64,000 bases of DNA from Proteromonas lacertae (lineage: Eukaryota; Sar; Bigyra; Opalinata; Proteromonadidae), in NCBI GenBank assembly GCA_002245135.1, contig NGBS01000599.1, positions 62,001 through 126,000 on the forward strand, read 5' to 3'. Position 1 is the first letter of the stretch. Each line of letters opens with the position of its first letter. Shown here in pieces: positions 22,160-33,677 of this stretch. The translations under genes were made by a program, and so were the position numbers. The notes beneath the pieces were generated by a model. The model saw nothing but the letters and a program-made list of their open reading frames with translations, was not told the DNA's origin and made no database searches.

Positions 22160-25100
22160 TCATGTACAGCGAAAGGTATAGAAGCATCATTATTTTATGA
22201 ACATAAAGTAGATGTAATTGATTTTGGTGATAAATTTATTAACAGATAAGCTGAAAGCGCATTTTAATAGAAAATCGAGGTTTAAGAAGTCAAAGATTAA
22301 CTAGGCCCAATTATAGAGTAGAAAAAATAATATATCAAATATACAGCAGAATAGTGTTGATTTAGACTTTAGGAGAAAAAATGTATTAATTAGAAGAAAA
22401 AAAGCTCAAGCTCAAGATTTAGATATTGGTTGAAGTACTCAAATAATATCAATGGATCCTGCTTATTTATCATTAGATATTGGTTGAAGTATCACTTACC
22501 AATGAAGGATCAATTAAACCAAATGTAATATTTACTCCACCAAGGTGAATTAGATATAGAAGAAAGTGTAACAATCGAAGTATCTTATACAAGTTCAACT
22601 CTTGGTGAATTTAGTGATCATTTTGAATTTGCATTAAAAGGAGCAACTAATAATGTGGTATTAACAATAAAAGGACATGTAGTTGGTCCAACATTCTTCT
22701 TTAATAAGAATAAACTAGATTTTGGTATTGTAAGTTATGCGTTTTTAAACTCAACTGATTTGATATTAAGAAATACTTCCTCTGTTCCATTTATATTCAA
22801 TTTACGAGTTCCTCAAGATGGTAATTACTTAAACAAAGAATTCGAAATAATTCAAGCAGTAGCAACAGTATTACCAGAAGGAGAAGAGAAAATCAAAATC
22901 AATTTCATATCTCAAACAATAAAAGTATATGATTATTGTTTAGCAATTGATATTGAAAGTGTAGATGAAGCTTTATTAACAATTCCAATAAGTGCTGAAT
23001 GTCGATTAGCTGAAGTAGAATTATTAGAAGAATCATTGAAATATGGAGATTGTTATTTAAGATATACTTATTATCGAACTTTAACATTAAAGAATAAATC
23101 CAATTTAAGTGTTCAATTTGAAAACAGAACAAGATGAAAGAAGTAAATCGATTGGTAGTTATTTCCCTGATCCAGTTAAAGGCGTAATTTGTCCAATGGC
23201 AACTCAAATGATTAAAGTTTAATTAAATTCTGAGAAATTAGGTGATATGAGAATTCCATTATATATTCAAATAATTGGCAGTCAATATCCTCCATTGGTA
23301 TTAGTATTAGAAGCAAATGGACTTGGACCAGTGATAAAGTCAAATTTAAATCATATAAAATTTGGTGATATAACTTGTTTAGATACTCATACAAAAGAAT
23401 TTACAATAACTAATCCAACTCCAATTCCAGCTTTTTATAAATTAGATTTTGAATGAGGATTTTATTTTAATACTGATATAGTTGATGGTATATTACAAAG
23501 TAAAGAATCTCAAAAGATAGTAGTTAGTTGCATGTTGGAAGATGTATTAGCTTATAAAGATACAATATACATAGCAGCAACTGAAGGAGATAGTGCAATT
23601 CTTCCAGTTACAGCTAAATGTATAATAACAACAATATTTTGAGAAGATCCAGTAGATGTAATTGATTTTGGTGATCAATTCACAAACAGAACAATCGAAA
23701 GAGTATTTTTATTAGAAAATCGAGGTTTAAGAAGTCAAAGATTAACTTGGATAAATCAAACTGCAGTAGAAAAAGAAAAATCTTTTAAAGCCAATAAATC
23801 AAAGATGGAAAGTGAAATGAATTCAAACCTTATGAAGCTATATTTACAATAACTCCCAATGCAATCGAATTAAAACCCAATACTGCTTGAAATTTTGTAA
23901 CATCTGGAAGTTGTGAAAAACCCTGTGAAGTGATGGAAATGTTTCTTGTTTGAGGAAATTTGATGGAGAAATAAGAAATAATGAAGCAAAAGAAACCGAA
24001 GTAAAAGTGAACTTTATGAATCCATTAATTCAATGTTCTGAAGAGAAAATCGAAGTTCAAAGTAAGACAGTTGTATTTAAGAATATATCAACATTGAGTT
24101 TAGATGCGATAATAAGTATAGCAGCTCCATTATTATTGAGTATGAATGAATTCCATTTAGAACCAAATGAATTAATGAATGTGACAGTGGAATTTGATCC
24201 AATATATAAAGATGATAAAATCTCATGTAAAATAAATGGAATATTGAATATAAGATATGAAGATCATCCTCAGAAAGATTCAATTCCATGTGTAGCTGAT
24301 GTTGCCTTTCCCAATTTATGGTTATCTCAAAATGATTTTGATTTTGGTTGTATATTGAATAATTCTCAAAGAACATTATTATTTTCAATTGAAAATCGTC
24401 GAACAATTCCTTGTCCTTATCATTGGGAATTAGAAATAGATGAAAACTGAAAATCAAACATCTCCAATCAATGAAGTATTTGAAATCACTCCAATTCAAG
24501 GTATTTTACAACTAGGTGAATGTGAAGAAATGGAATTGAGATATTCTGGAATACCACATGTATTATCAAGAGCATTGGGTAAATGTTATGTAGATGGAGG
24601 ATCAGTTTATAATATCAAAATGAAAGGTGAAAGTTCAGTCTTATCTTATAGATTGGATAAACAGAAAATTGATTTTAGTAGAATTCCTTATATGAAAGTA
24701 AAAGAAAGAGATTTTCATATATTTAATACAGGTTCAGTAGATTTTCCATTTAAAATCTCAACTGATAGTGTATCTCGACCTGGTTTAGTTGGTGTTTCAC
24801 CATGTAATGGATTAATTCCATCTCATGATCAACAAAGAATCCCTGTTAAAATGAGAGTAGGAATTCCAGATTCAGTAATAGAGAAATTAGTAATAGAAAT
24901 AGCTCATTATGTTCCAATAGATTTTCTACTTTATATAACAGGTATTTATGCAAATATCAAAGTGAATGATGCTGAATTGGTAATACCAGATAATTGGGAA
25001 CATTACTTGGAAGAAGCTGATAGATTGATTGAATTATCCAATACAGTACATCCATTATCATTCCCAGCTTTACCATCACCAATAAAACAACAACCATCTT

Positions 25101-27150
25101 TACCTAAAGTAGTAGAATCTTCAATAGATGAAAGTAATAATAACACTATTATAAATACTGAAGGAGAAGAAGCAAGACAACAACAACAGCCAGAACAACC
25201 ATCAACAGAAGAAGAAAAAGAAAAACCAGTTGAAGCTGAAAAGCCAATAATTGTAGATGGAGTTCCAGTTAATTCACCAACACATGGTTAAAAGAATTAC
25301 CACCAGAACCAAAAATTGAAGGAGAATTAGCACCACATAGTGAAGAACCAACAATAGCAAATACAAATGCAGAAGAAGAAAAATCTAAAGAAAAAGAAAA
25401 AGATGAAAACAAGAAACAGTAATCTGCAAGAGTAAATAGTCAAAAATCAGTTTCTGTCAGAAGTAAGAATTCACAACAGAATGATAATAAAATACCATCT
25501 CCACTTAAAATGATGACAAATACGAACAAATTACCTTCAGGAAAGAATACAACAGTATTACAAATCACAGTTGATAGAGAATTTGAAGCATTAAGATTAT
25601 AGTATATTGATTTATTATTAGATGAAATAAACAATCAAAATCCTGCTAATTTATGTTTAGCTCGAAAAGAGAAAGAATTAAATGTAACATCAATAAATGG
25701 TTCAAAAAGTGAAGGAGTAGTTGATAAAACCACAAAAACACCTGAAACTGGTTTAACAAATATCAGTAATAAAACAGGCAAAACAACAAAAATGGCGAAT
25801 AAGAAAATATATAATTTACATTTAGGTGAGTTTCCATTAGCTGATTATGTAGTAGATTTTGGTAATGTAGTTCAAATTGATTGCAAGACGAAGACATTTA
25901 CAATAACTAACATAGGTAATTTACCAGTGAATTTCGGAATAGAAAGAAGAACTTTAAAAGAGAGTGGATATACATTAACTCCAGATGAAGTGAAAAGATT
26001 ACCAGAAAGTTCAACAGTGACATTTACAGCTAGTATTACAGCGAAATCTGATTTACCTTATGGAAGATATGATTTAGCAATTCCAATCAAAGTACAAGGT
26101 GTACCAACTTATTGTATAATATAAAGATTATAATGTTATTCAAACTGAAGTAAGAAATGTAGGTGATAAATTGGCAGTGAAATTACCACCACCTGAAGAA
26201 CCAGAACCAGTAGTAGAAGAAAGATCAGCTTTACCTGATCCAAAGAAAGGAGGAAAAAGAAGTAAATTAATTGATAAGAAAGGAGATAAAAACTCATAGA
26301 AAGGTAAAAAAGAAAAACCACCACCACCTCCTCCTCCACCATTTGGAGTTGGTTTATTATGTGATATAATCAATAACAATGGTGAAAGTGATATTGATAT
26401 AATAATTCAAGAAATCAAAGAAACAGTTCCATTGTTTAATACATATGGAGATTGGAAAGTTCCACCTCCAGTAGTATTCCAATTAGTTAAGAAGCAAATT
26501 CCAAGAAAACCCTTAATATCAACAAGTAATTATAAATTAATAGATGAAAATAATGCCACAAGATGGAAATTAGAACCTGATGAAGAATTGCCATTGAAAG
26601 TGACATTTGAATAATTAGAAACTGGTAAATTTAACTATTGTTTCCACTTTGAGATAGTTAATAAAGATAAAACGTATGAAGTTCCAATCAGTGGTATTTG
26701 TGATTATCCAAAGATTAATCAAAATCCGAAAGATATACTTATGAAATCAACAAAACAAAAGAATGAACAACAAATAATAAGTAAGAGATAAATAAAGAAC
26801 AAAGGATATTATGAATTTGGTCAATTATTAATAGGCAAAAACATAAATATGAGAGAAAACAATCCATCTTTAAAAGCTAGTAATTGTGAAACAATTTAAT
26901 TCAGTAATAATGGAATGTTTTCTGCAACAGTTGATTTGTCAATGAAAAATGATGATGGAATATTCACAATAGAACCAACCCAAATCGATATTGAAGCAGG
27001 TGAAACTCAAACAGTAGATACTGGGGCATTTCCAGTAGAAAATATTCAATAAACAAAAGTTGAATGAAAAGATAGAAGAATTATTAAATACTGAGATGTT
27101 ATTCAAACTACCCATTACTCCATATCCCATATTTATACAATTTATAAACG
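22160..27150 (+). pseudogene. HYDIN: HYDIN-like ciliary central-pair protein, heavily decayed
   Basis: Remnant of a HYDIN-type gene, a large ASH/MSP-domain protein of the axonemal central pair. Signature stretches: GPTFFFNKNKLDFGIVSYAF, SSVPFIFNLRVPQDG, ENRGLRSQRLTW, LSQNDFDFGCILNNSQRT, and a Pro-rich DPKKGGKRSK segment. Immunoglobulin-like ASH repeats run through the whole region in the usual HYDIN order. There are many breaks. In-frame stops include 23220, 23454, 23640, 23888, 25420, 25600, 26297 and 26612, and frameshifts lie near 23110, 23830, 24440 and 26125. Part of one repeat is present a second time, more decayed, at 22160-22320. It is wholly inside the 7.0-kb element and is not expected to make protein. 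Confidence 0.85.
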
Positions 27151-27858
27151 TATAAGAGACTTTGTTTATGAAAATTCTAGTATATTATGAAGTGATTGAT
27201 AATTTCAAAGAGAGTTTAATATTAATTCAAAACTTTAAAGATAATTGCAATAACCAAGACATTTACATTAGATAATATCTTTATAAAGAATTTAGCAAGA
27301 TTTGAAGATCAATATGATGAGATAGTAGTTGGTGCCCAAGATGAAGCAAAGATTGAAAATATGATATGAGAAAGAAAAGAAATTAAATGAAAAATACAAA
27401 TAAAAAAATGAAAGTGGAATAGTGTTGATAATGGTTTTAGAAGAATTATAGTAGAATAAGATGATAATTATTCTTTCTTCTTCTAGAAATATTATTACCA
27501 AATTGATGAAAAATACATTTTCAATAATCAGAATTCATATAAATAAAAAGAATTATTGGTAAATTGTATTGAATGATTACTATAATAATACAACACATAT
27601 AACAATTGTAATGAATGATTAGTAAATTATTACATTGGTATAATTTAAAATAGTCAAAAGAAAAGAAAAAAGAAGATATATTTTTATAAATATTGTTACA
27701 CTTACGTCTTAAATAATGAATCATTATTTTTTTGGGGGGGTAAGAGTATTATAAAATAACACAGTAAAAAATCTATAAAAGCTATTCTATTACTATAATT
27801 TCTATAAATATATATCATTCTATCTATTCCTATTATATGAAATATGAGAAATCAAAAG

Positions 27859-27916
27859 TGTCTCCTAGACAAACGGCGTGAGAAGATTTAGAAATACGCC
27901 GTTTGTCTAGGAGACA
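27859..27916. repeat. Perfect 21-bp inverted repeat built from element tip sequence
   Basis: The arms at 27859-27879 and 27896-27916 are exact inverses, each containing CGCCGTTTGTCTAGGAGACA, with a 16-bp spacer. The word CGTTTGTC is the same as in the TIR tips of this element family, but the two tips face away from each other. It lies inside the 7.0-kb element after the HYDIN remnant. Confidence 0.75.
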
Positions 27917-28264
27917 TTTTTCACTTCTCAATTTTCTTCTGTGACTTATGTGTATCATTTCATAATCATTGATACTATTATATAAAACTAAAAACAACAC
28001 ATAAATTATAATTCTGTAAATTATACAAAAGAAGCTAAGTGTTAAAAATATATTGTAATTAGCTACACACTGAAATGAATGATTTTTATAGAAGGCACTG
28101 AAATATGAAATACATTAATTTGTTGTAGCTTTGAGATTCATGTCGATTAAAGATTGTATTTCTGTTTATATTGTAGATATTAACTTTGTAACTAAAATTA
28201 TAGATTTTGATGAAAAACATGTGCATATAAAACAAGTGTTTATATCAAAATATTGATTTTCGTA

Positions 28265-28559
28265 CAAATAAGGGGTAAGAAAATTCAAGTTTTTAGTTAC
28301 ATTTTTTTATTTATATCAACAACAGAAGCGAGTTGTAAGATAATATTTTATGTTATTCATGTACTTAATATGTATTAATAGATTATGTAAAAATATTTGT
28401 TACATAGACTAATTAAGTCATATCGTGACATGTCTATCATATACAAAATGTTAAAATAAAAGTAACAATTTTTCATTTAAAGAAGTGTAATTGTGTATTT
28501 AGTTTGTTTTGAAAGTGTCTGGTAGACAAACTACCAACTGTGACAAACGGCGCACAACA
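28265..28559 (-). repeat. Right terminal inverted repeat of the 7.0-kb element
   Basis: Inverse of the left end. The outer 100 bp are well conserved; deeper sequence has drifted but still shows an AAGGGGTA block at about 28270, matching the inner edge of the left repeat. It is followed directly by the TATCT duplication. Confidence 0.75.
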
Positions 28560-28599
28560 TATCTTATTATTTGCTTTTTAAAATCTAATTAAATAACAG

Positions 28600-29493
28600 T
28601 TATAGTAATTTATCTATATATTCTATTCCATACAAAACTCTATTAAACATATATATTTGTAATGGAATTATTTGACTCTTTTGAATTTGTGTAATGTTAT
28701 AAGGCCAATTAGATCTATCAATTCTTGTTTGAGTATAATTTCTAGGATGAAAGAATGTATTAGAATTAAATCTATGCCATTCTTTAATTTTATCTCTTAA
28801 ATATACTTCATCAATATATAAAAAGCTTTCAAAATACTTCTTTCCTCTTTTTAGTTGCTTACTTAAAGTATTTATTACACTAAGTTTTAAGTTATTATTA
28901 ATTACATCGTTTCCTAAAATATCATTCCATATTTTTTTCTGAGCTACAATGTAACACATAGCCCATCTTCCTTTATTATTGCCATATCCATATCCGTCTC
29001 TACCAAATGACTTTATTATTAACTTTTTATTACAAAAATCTTGGAAAAATACTTTTGAAACAGGGATCATATCAGCATCAGATAAATAAAAATAGTCATT
29101 GTTTTTAGTCTTTTGTAAAGCAGTATATCCAAATATTCTAGATAGTTTAGACGAAAAATGAAGTGATATTGTTTTATTATACTTAGTAAGTATAACTTCT
29201 GCTTCTAAATTAGTCAAAATATTCTGTAAATATAACATTTTCTTGCTTTCATTATGATAGACTATTATTACAATTATTTTAAATCCTAATAATTTCCAAG
29301 AACTAACAACTAATGGCAAATAAATAAAATATGATAATGAAGCAGCAGAAAGTTGAATATATACATTTATTTTTAAATTTCTAAAATTATATATATTTAG
29401 CATAATAAATATATATATAAAATGAAATGAATATACATAAAAATCGAATATTATTAGAATAATAGTAGGAACAATAAAAAATGTAAAAACCAA
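28600..29493 (-). CDS. GT-A-like glycosyltransferase with DAD motif
   Basis: Putative Golgi nucleotide-sugar transferase of the loop region, not duplicated. The frame runs from 29493 (TTG) to a TAA at 28600; the first ATG in frame is 29403, which would start within the hydrophobic N-terminus. Catalytic features: FKIIVIIVYHNESKKM, then NNDYFYLSDADMIPVSKVFF with a DAD in the metal position, YGNNKGRWAMCYIVAQKKIW, and YIDEVYLRDKIKEWHRF. The pattern is that of small GT-A enzymes with a C-terminal Trp/His-rich acceptor part. Its 3' end is 40 bp from the right end of the 7.0-kb element. Confidence 0.68.
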   Translation of the reverse strand: MVFTFFIVPTIILIIFDFYVYSFHFIYIFIMLNIYNFRNLKINVYIQLSAASLSYFIYLPLVVSSWKLLGFKIIVIIVYHNESKKMLYLQNILTNLEAEVILTKYNKTISLHFSSKLSRIFGYTALQKTKNNDYFYLSDADMIPVSKVFFQDFCNKKLIIKSFGRDGYGYGNNKGRWAMCYIVAQKKIWNDILGNDVINNNLKLSVINTLSKQLKRGKKYFESFLYIDEVYLRDKIKEWHRFNSNTFFHPRNYTQTRIDRSNWPYNITQIQKSQIIPLQIYMFNRVLYGIEYIDKLL

Positions 29494-30348
29494 ATCAAGC
29501 TTTTTTGGGGTCGAGCTTTTCGTTTTTTAACAACAACTATTATACTTGAGGTCTATACAAATAGCTCATTTTATAGAGAAATATGTATATAAATTTATAG
29601 GTTTATCTATACGTCAAAACCTGTATCTTTAGTTTGACCTTTAACTTCTTTATACTAACTAATAGTTGAACTCCTATTGAACATGAGTTAACAAGCATAT
29701 TATCTAACCATAAATACAAATTTAAAGCTTTATGCATCATCTTTCAAATATCAAATTTGACTGTCGGTCGATACACTTTTTATATTACTATTATTTTGAT
29801 CAATTTCTCAATGATGACTCACAATAACATATTATTAACATAATATTAATTAATTATAGAATAAAAAAAATAAAAGAAAAAAACATCATGCTTGATGGTT
29901 TGAATAAGTAAATCTTTATTTTTTAAGATTTAGATCATTTAAATGTATAATTACTCAATATTTATAAGACTTTATAATATATGAAACTATAGGGATATCA
30001 CATTACCCCCTATCGCATCAAAAGAGTTGTGCATTTGTTCAATTGCTGCATGTTAAAGAAGTAAAATTTTAACTATTTAAAGTGTTTAATCAAATAATAG
30101 AGGAAGTAAAAAGAAAATTTCTACTTTACTATTTTCTTATTTATTTATTATTTCTCTATTATTTAAACTACAAATAAACTTTTGTTTATGATTATGAATG
30201 TTTATAAAGTCGTTAATTATTGTTAATTATTGTAATTCAATATATTAATTAGATATTATATTTTATCATTTCATTTTTAAATTGTAATAACGATATTGTA
30301 AAATAAAAGTGATTATGAATGAGGTAATTATTATATCGTTACTGAGAT
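29494..30348. other. Gene-free stretch with dispersed repeats
   Basis: No gene seen. Near 29608-29643 is an inverted copy of the segment at about 12785-12827. At about 29955-30050 is a block that recurs at about 51580-51680 (shared core: ATATTTATAAGA, TAGGGATAT, TTGTTCAATTG-like end). The rest is AT-rich low-complexity sequence. Confidence 0.5.
29955..30050 (+). repeat. Dispersed repeat, copy 1
   Basis: About 95 bp including ACTCAATATTTATAAGA, GAAACTATAGGGATAT and CGCATCAAAAGAGTTGTG, which matches 51580-51680 in the same orientation with scattered differences. Both copies stand next to element ends or decayed genes. Its nature is unknown. Confidence 0.6.
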
Positions 30349-30893
30349 TTAAAAACGATGTAAGGTATTCTTTTGGTAATTCTTGTAAAACTTAGCTTTT
30401 TCTTCCACAGTCAGTTTACTCATAGCAGAGAATAAATCTTCTATAAAATAATTAATATTAAAACTCTCTATATTCTGTATTTCATCTGTCCTTATGTTTT
30501 TCATTCTACATTCCAAATAAAAGAGGGTGTAATACCCACAATTCACTTTATCACGATTACTTTGTTTCACATTAGTTTCCATAATTTGGTAACTTAATTT
30601 TACTTTACTCTCAAAAAATCTGTATATTCTATAGATAATGTTATCTCTTGCATCATTATGATCCTCTCTATAAATGTTTAAGCTGTCATAGATATAATAT
30701 TTAATATATTTATTACTGTTATATTTAACTTCAAATAACGACCAATGTTGATAATCTTTGTCGCATACTGGAAAATATATATACAATCGTTCTTTATTTT
30801 ACTTAATAAACGTAACTGTTCATCACTTTTATATATATTATCTGGATCTATTACATTATCATTACACTGATTAATGAAGTGTATATAAAACAC
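30349..30893 (-). pseudogene. Ulp1-like (C48) cysteine protease, frame broken
   Basis: The C-terminal 145 residues show the Ulp1/adenain catalytic set: HWSLFEVKYN (His), YYIYDSLNIY (Asp), and VNCGYYTLFYLECRM (Cys). Upstream, a short stretch in the next frame (CNDNVIDPDNIYKSDEQ) continues to 30893 and joins only with a frame change near 30800. SUMO proteases and Polinton virion proteases share this fold, so it could be either a host gene or a relic of a Polinton. The full N-terminal part is missing. Confidence 0.6.
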
Positions 30894-30956
30894 TAGATCT
30901 TCCGATTTTAATCACTCTTTTAATAATAGATGATTAACTATAATATTAAATTGTCT

Positions 30957-31482
30957 TTAGAAACAGTTCTTTTGTTTACCTTTTAGTGATATTGTATTAT
31001 AATTGTATGGATTTATAATTAATCTGACAAAATTTAATGTATTTTCTTCATTGCGTGAATAGAATAGAGAATCACCATCATCATCATCATGTATATTGAA
31101 GTAAAAACAGGACAACTTCAGTCTGTATGATTTATATTCTAATAGTTTAGAGATATATTCTCTTAGCAAATCGCTCATGAGAATAACATCTAACTCCAAT
31201 ACTTCAATATTGTTGTAATCAGAATTCATAATCATAAATTTCACAGTAGCAGCAATATCTGTCTTCTGGAAAATTGTTGCTAACATTAATTTTAATAATT
31301 ACATATTTACTTAGATTTGGAAGAGATATATATGAGGATAAGTATTTAAGATCTGTATTATAGTCATATATATTCATTGAATCATATATTTTAATCATCC
31401 CATTATCCTTTTCTATCATAATTAAATAGCATCGATGTGATTTAATTAATATACTCATACTTTTATTATTATATAATAACAT
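30957..31482 (-). pseudogene. Second Ulp1-like protease remnant
   Basis: Follows the first protease in the same orientation. CYLIMIEKDNGMIKIYDSMN matches the His/Asp half, and a frame change near 31225-31285 leads to QKTDIAATVKFMIM, which aligns with the Gln/Cys block of the family but has Ala where the catalytic Cys is expected. It is therefore doubly damaged. Probably an old tandem duplicate of its neighbour. Confidence 0.5.
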
Positions 31483-31768
31483 ATTGTTACTTAATAGATT
31501 AATGTCATTAAAATCATATAATTGAAGTATATACCATATCTGATAGGTATTTGGAAAAGAAACAAAAGAAATAAATGAGTAGATTTTTTTATAATATATT
31601 TATAATAATCTAATATAAAAATAGTAGCTAAGAATAGATTATTTTTGTAAACTGTTAAAAATTGAATTATGTTGTGACGAAATTTGATGGCTTGATTGAC
31701 ACTATTTTTTATTTTTTAAAATTAACATTATTTTAGAAACATATGCATTTTGGCTAATACTATTATAA

Positions 31769-33574
31769 TCAACAATATCTATCAGTCGTATTTAAATAAT
31801 GAAGAAGAAACATGTTATTTTTATTAGATTTTTGTATTTTATTAATTTTAAATAAATATTTGTATTTTCCCAATATAATATCAATTTTTGATATAACAAA
31901 TTCAAAAGATAAGTGACAAGCATCTACATACATTAATATATTAGAGTTTAGCAATTTACATATATTTTTCTTGCAAATTATATCAATGAATGATAAATAT
32001 TTCTCCTTTATAACTTGTTTTATCAGGATATTCTCTTTGTATCTGCATTTATTTGAATAAACATTAAAGTAACAGTTATCAATTCTATTGTTAACATAAT
32101 AATGAGGATTAAATTTTAAAAAAGGAACATCTTCAATAAAGTATATTATGTTAGATATTCTTTTTATAATATATAACCCTTCAATAACATAATTTTGAAG
32201 AACTGTTATGTTGTTAAACATATTAAAATAATTTGAAATAAATATAAAAGAGATATTATATAGATTACTTTTGTTTAAAGTATAATAAATATTAGAATAT
32301 TCATTTCTAATGTGATTATTCAATTTTACCCAAATAAAGAGTAAATATGTGTGTTTAATTATTGATAATTTATATATTAAAGGAGACCAGATAAGTAAAT
32401 GTGAATCTCCAATTAACAAAAACCATTCTTTATTGCTAATATATTCTATATTTGAATGAATTTTGATGTGTTTCATACATTCATTGTAAATTGTATTATA
32501 ATTTGATATAAATAGTGGTGGAATAGTAATCACATTGAATTTAGGCTTCATATAACTGATTTTAAATATATATAATCCAAAAAGAAAAGATAATATTACA
32601 ATAAATGATATATTCTCTCTCATGCTCTTAAAAGGAGATTCTACTAGATAATAGGATAATAGAGAATATAATGTAACAAGAAGAGAATAACAAACAAATG
32701 TCTGTTCTTTATATAATATTAATAGTATATAATGCCATAAATACAATGAATATGATATTTTTCCTATATATGCTAAAAGATATGACTTAAGTATCCAATT
32801 AGCAGAGAATAAGTCGGTATTGGAGTTATAAAAAATGGGAATAATACTAATAGACGGATATAAAGGATAATAACTAGGATAAATGTTATTATTATTAAAT
32901 GTGCAAGAAAATAATAATACAAATATTAATCCAATAACTGATAATATATTTATATTATAAAATTCATACTTATGTAAATGTGCTATAATTTTACCGAACA
33001 AAAATTCCCATAGTCTTACTTTAAATATAAAGTAAGCAAGATTATAATATTTAATTGATATTATAATAGAATATACAAATGACATAATGAATGTAACATA
33101 TACAGTTCTATTATGCAAATATATATAAATAGGATATAATAAGTAAAATTGTTCTTCAATTGATAATGACCAAAAATGTAATACTACTGAAGGAGGCTGA
33201 GATTCATATGCATAATTGATATTTCTATAATAGAAATGTATATTAGAAATACCAAATATAGCATATCTAATATCAATTTGTATATCATTAGGATTAAATT
33301 CAATCAATTCATTTATTTTATATAAAGTGAAATACAATACTAAATAACTAGCAGGAATAATTCTTTTAATTCTATTACAATAGAATTTAATAATCATTAT
33401 TGTTTTTTTATTTTTTTCTATGCCATATACTATTTCTATAATATATCCTGATATTAAAAAAAATATATCTACACCAATATATCCGGCTTTAATTACATTA
33501 TTATTATAATGATAAATAATTACTAATAAAACAGATAAACCTCTTAAACCTTCAATGTCTTTCCTATAATTCAT
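31769..33574 (-). CDS. AT3 acyltransferase with SGNH domain, intact
   Basis: Intact 601-residue relative of the gene at 5516-7329. MNYRKDIEGLRGLSVLLVII begins the first membrane helix; YHYN carries the family His; GYIGVDIFFLISGYI, FYCNRIKRIIPASY and SLSIEEQFYLLYP follow, within about ten membrane helices. The C-terminal domain has LLIGDSHLLIW (nucleophile Ser of the GDSH block) and a late YVDACHLSFEF (Asp/His). It is expected to transfer acyl groups onto an extracytoplasmic glycan. It ends in TGA, one codon before a TAA. It lies in the unique loop and is the only acyltransferase in the window without a break. Confidence 0.9.
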   Translation of the reverse strand: MNYRKDIEGLRGLSVLLVIIYHYNNNVIKAGYIGVDIFFLISGYIIEIVYGIEKNKKTIMIIKFYCNRIKRIIPASYLVLYFTLYKINELIEFNPNDIQIDIRYAIFGISNIHFYYRNINYAYESQPPSVVLHFWSLSIEEQFYLLYPIYIYLHNRTVYVTFIMSFVYSIIISIKYYNLAYFIFKVRLWEFLFGKIIAHLHKYEFYNINILSVIGLIFVLLFSCTFNNNNIYPSYYPLYPSISIIPIFYNSNTDLFSANWILKSYLLAYIGKISYSLYLWHYILLILYKEQTFVCYSLLVTLYSLLSYYLVESPFKSMRENISFIVILSFLFGLYIFKISYMKPKFNVITIPPLFISNYNTIYNECMKHIKIHSNIEYISNKEWFLLIGDSHLLIWSPLIYKLSIIKHTYLLFIWVKLNNHIRNEYSNIYYTLNKSNLYNISFIFISNYFNMFNNITVLQNYVIEGLYIIKRISNIIYFIEDVPFLKFNPHYYVNNRIDNCYFNVYSNKCRYKENILIKQVIKEKYLSFIDIICKKNICKLLNSNILMYVDACHLSFEFVISKIDIILGKYKYLFKINKIQKSNKNNMFLLHYLNTTDRYC

Positions 33575-33677
33575 TGTAAATATTAATTCCTTGACGAATT
33601 ACTAAACATTTGAATGTTATGACAGCTTTTCCATTATCCTTCATCATTGTGGCTAAATGAATATGATTAGTACAAGT

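Larger units (their letters stand above)
21583..28559. mobile_element. 7.0-kb TIR element (Polinton-related) carrying a decayed HYDIN gene
   Basis: The element has 5'-TG...CA-3' ends, begins TGTTGTGCGCC and ends with the inverse. It is flanked by an exact 5-bp duplication TATCT (21578-21582 and 28560-28564). Ends are inverted repeats: about 308 bp on the left, about 295 bp on the right, well conserved in the outer 100 bp and including AACAAACTAAAT and a GAAAAATTGTTACTTTTA block. The left end matches the Polinton-side TIR at 58921 over about 320 bp, down to a shared ATACCCCTTCTGACGTCA. No integrase or other transposition gene is visible inside; the only recognisable coding sequence is the HYDIN pseudogene. 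It is therefore a non-autonomous element, mobilised in trans by a retroviral-type integrase. Confidence 0.82.

Noticed and set aside
22160-27150. Alternative code with TAA/TAG read as Gln, to rescue HYDIN
   Set aside because: Intact genes in the window end at TAA or TAG and use CAA/CAG for Gln; HYDIN also has frameshifts.
27721-27745. T-run followed by G-run as a telomere-like or G-quadruplex signal
   Set aside because: A single occurrence with no repetition of a unit; simple homopolymers only.
10938-33574. TGA read as Trp in the host
   Set aside because: Intact genes, including VMP1 and all transferases, use TGG for every Trp; with reassigned TGA in so AT-rich a genome many TGA codons would be expected. 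Kept only as a low-weight question for the elements.
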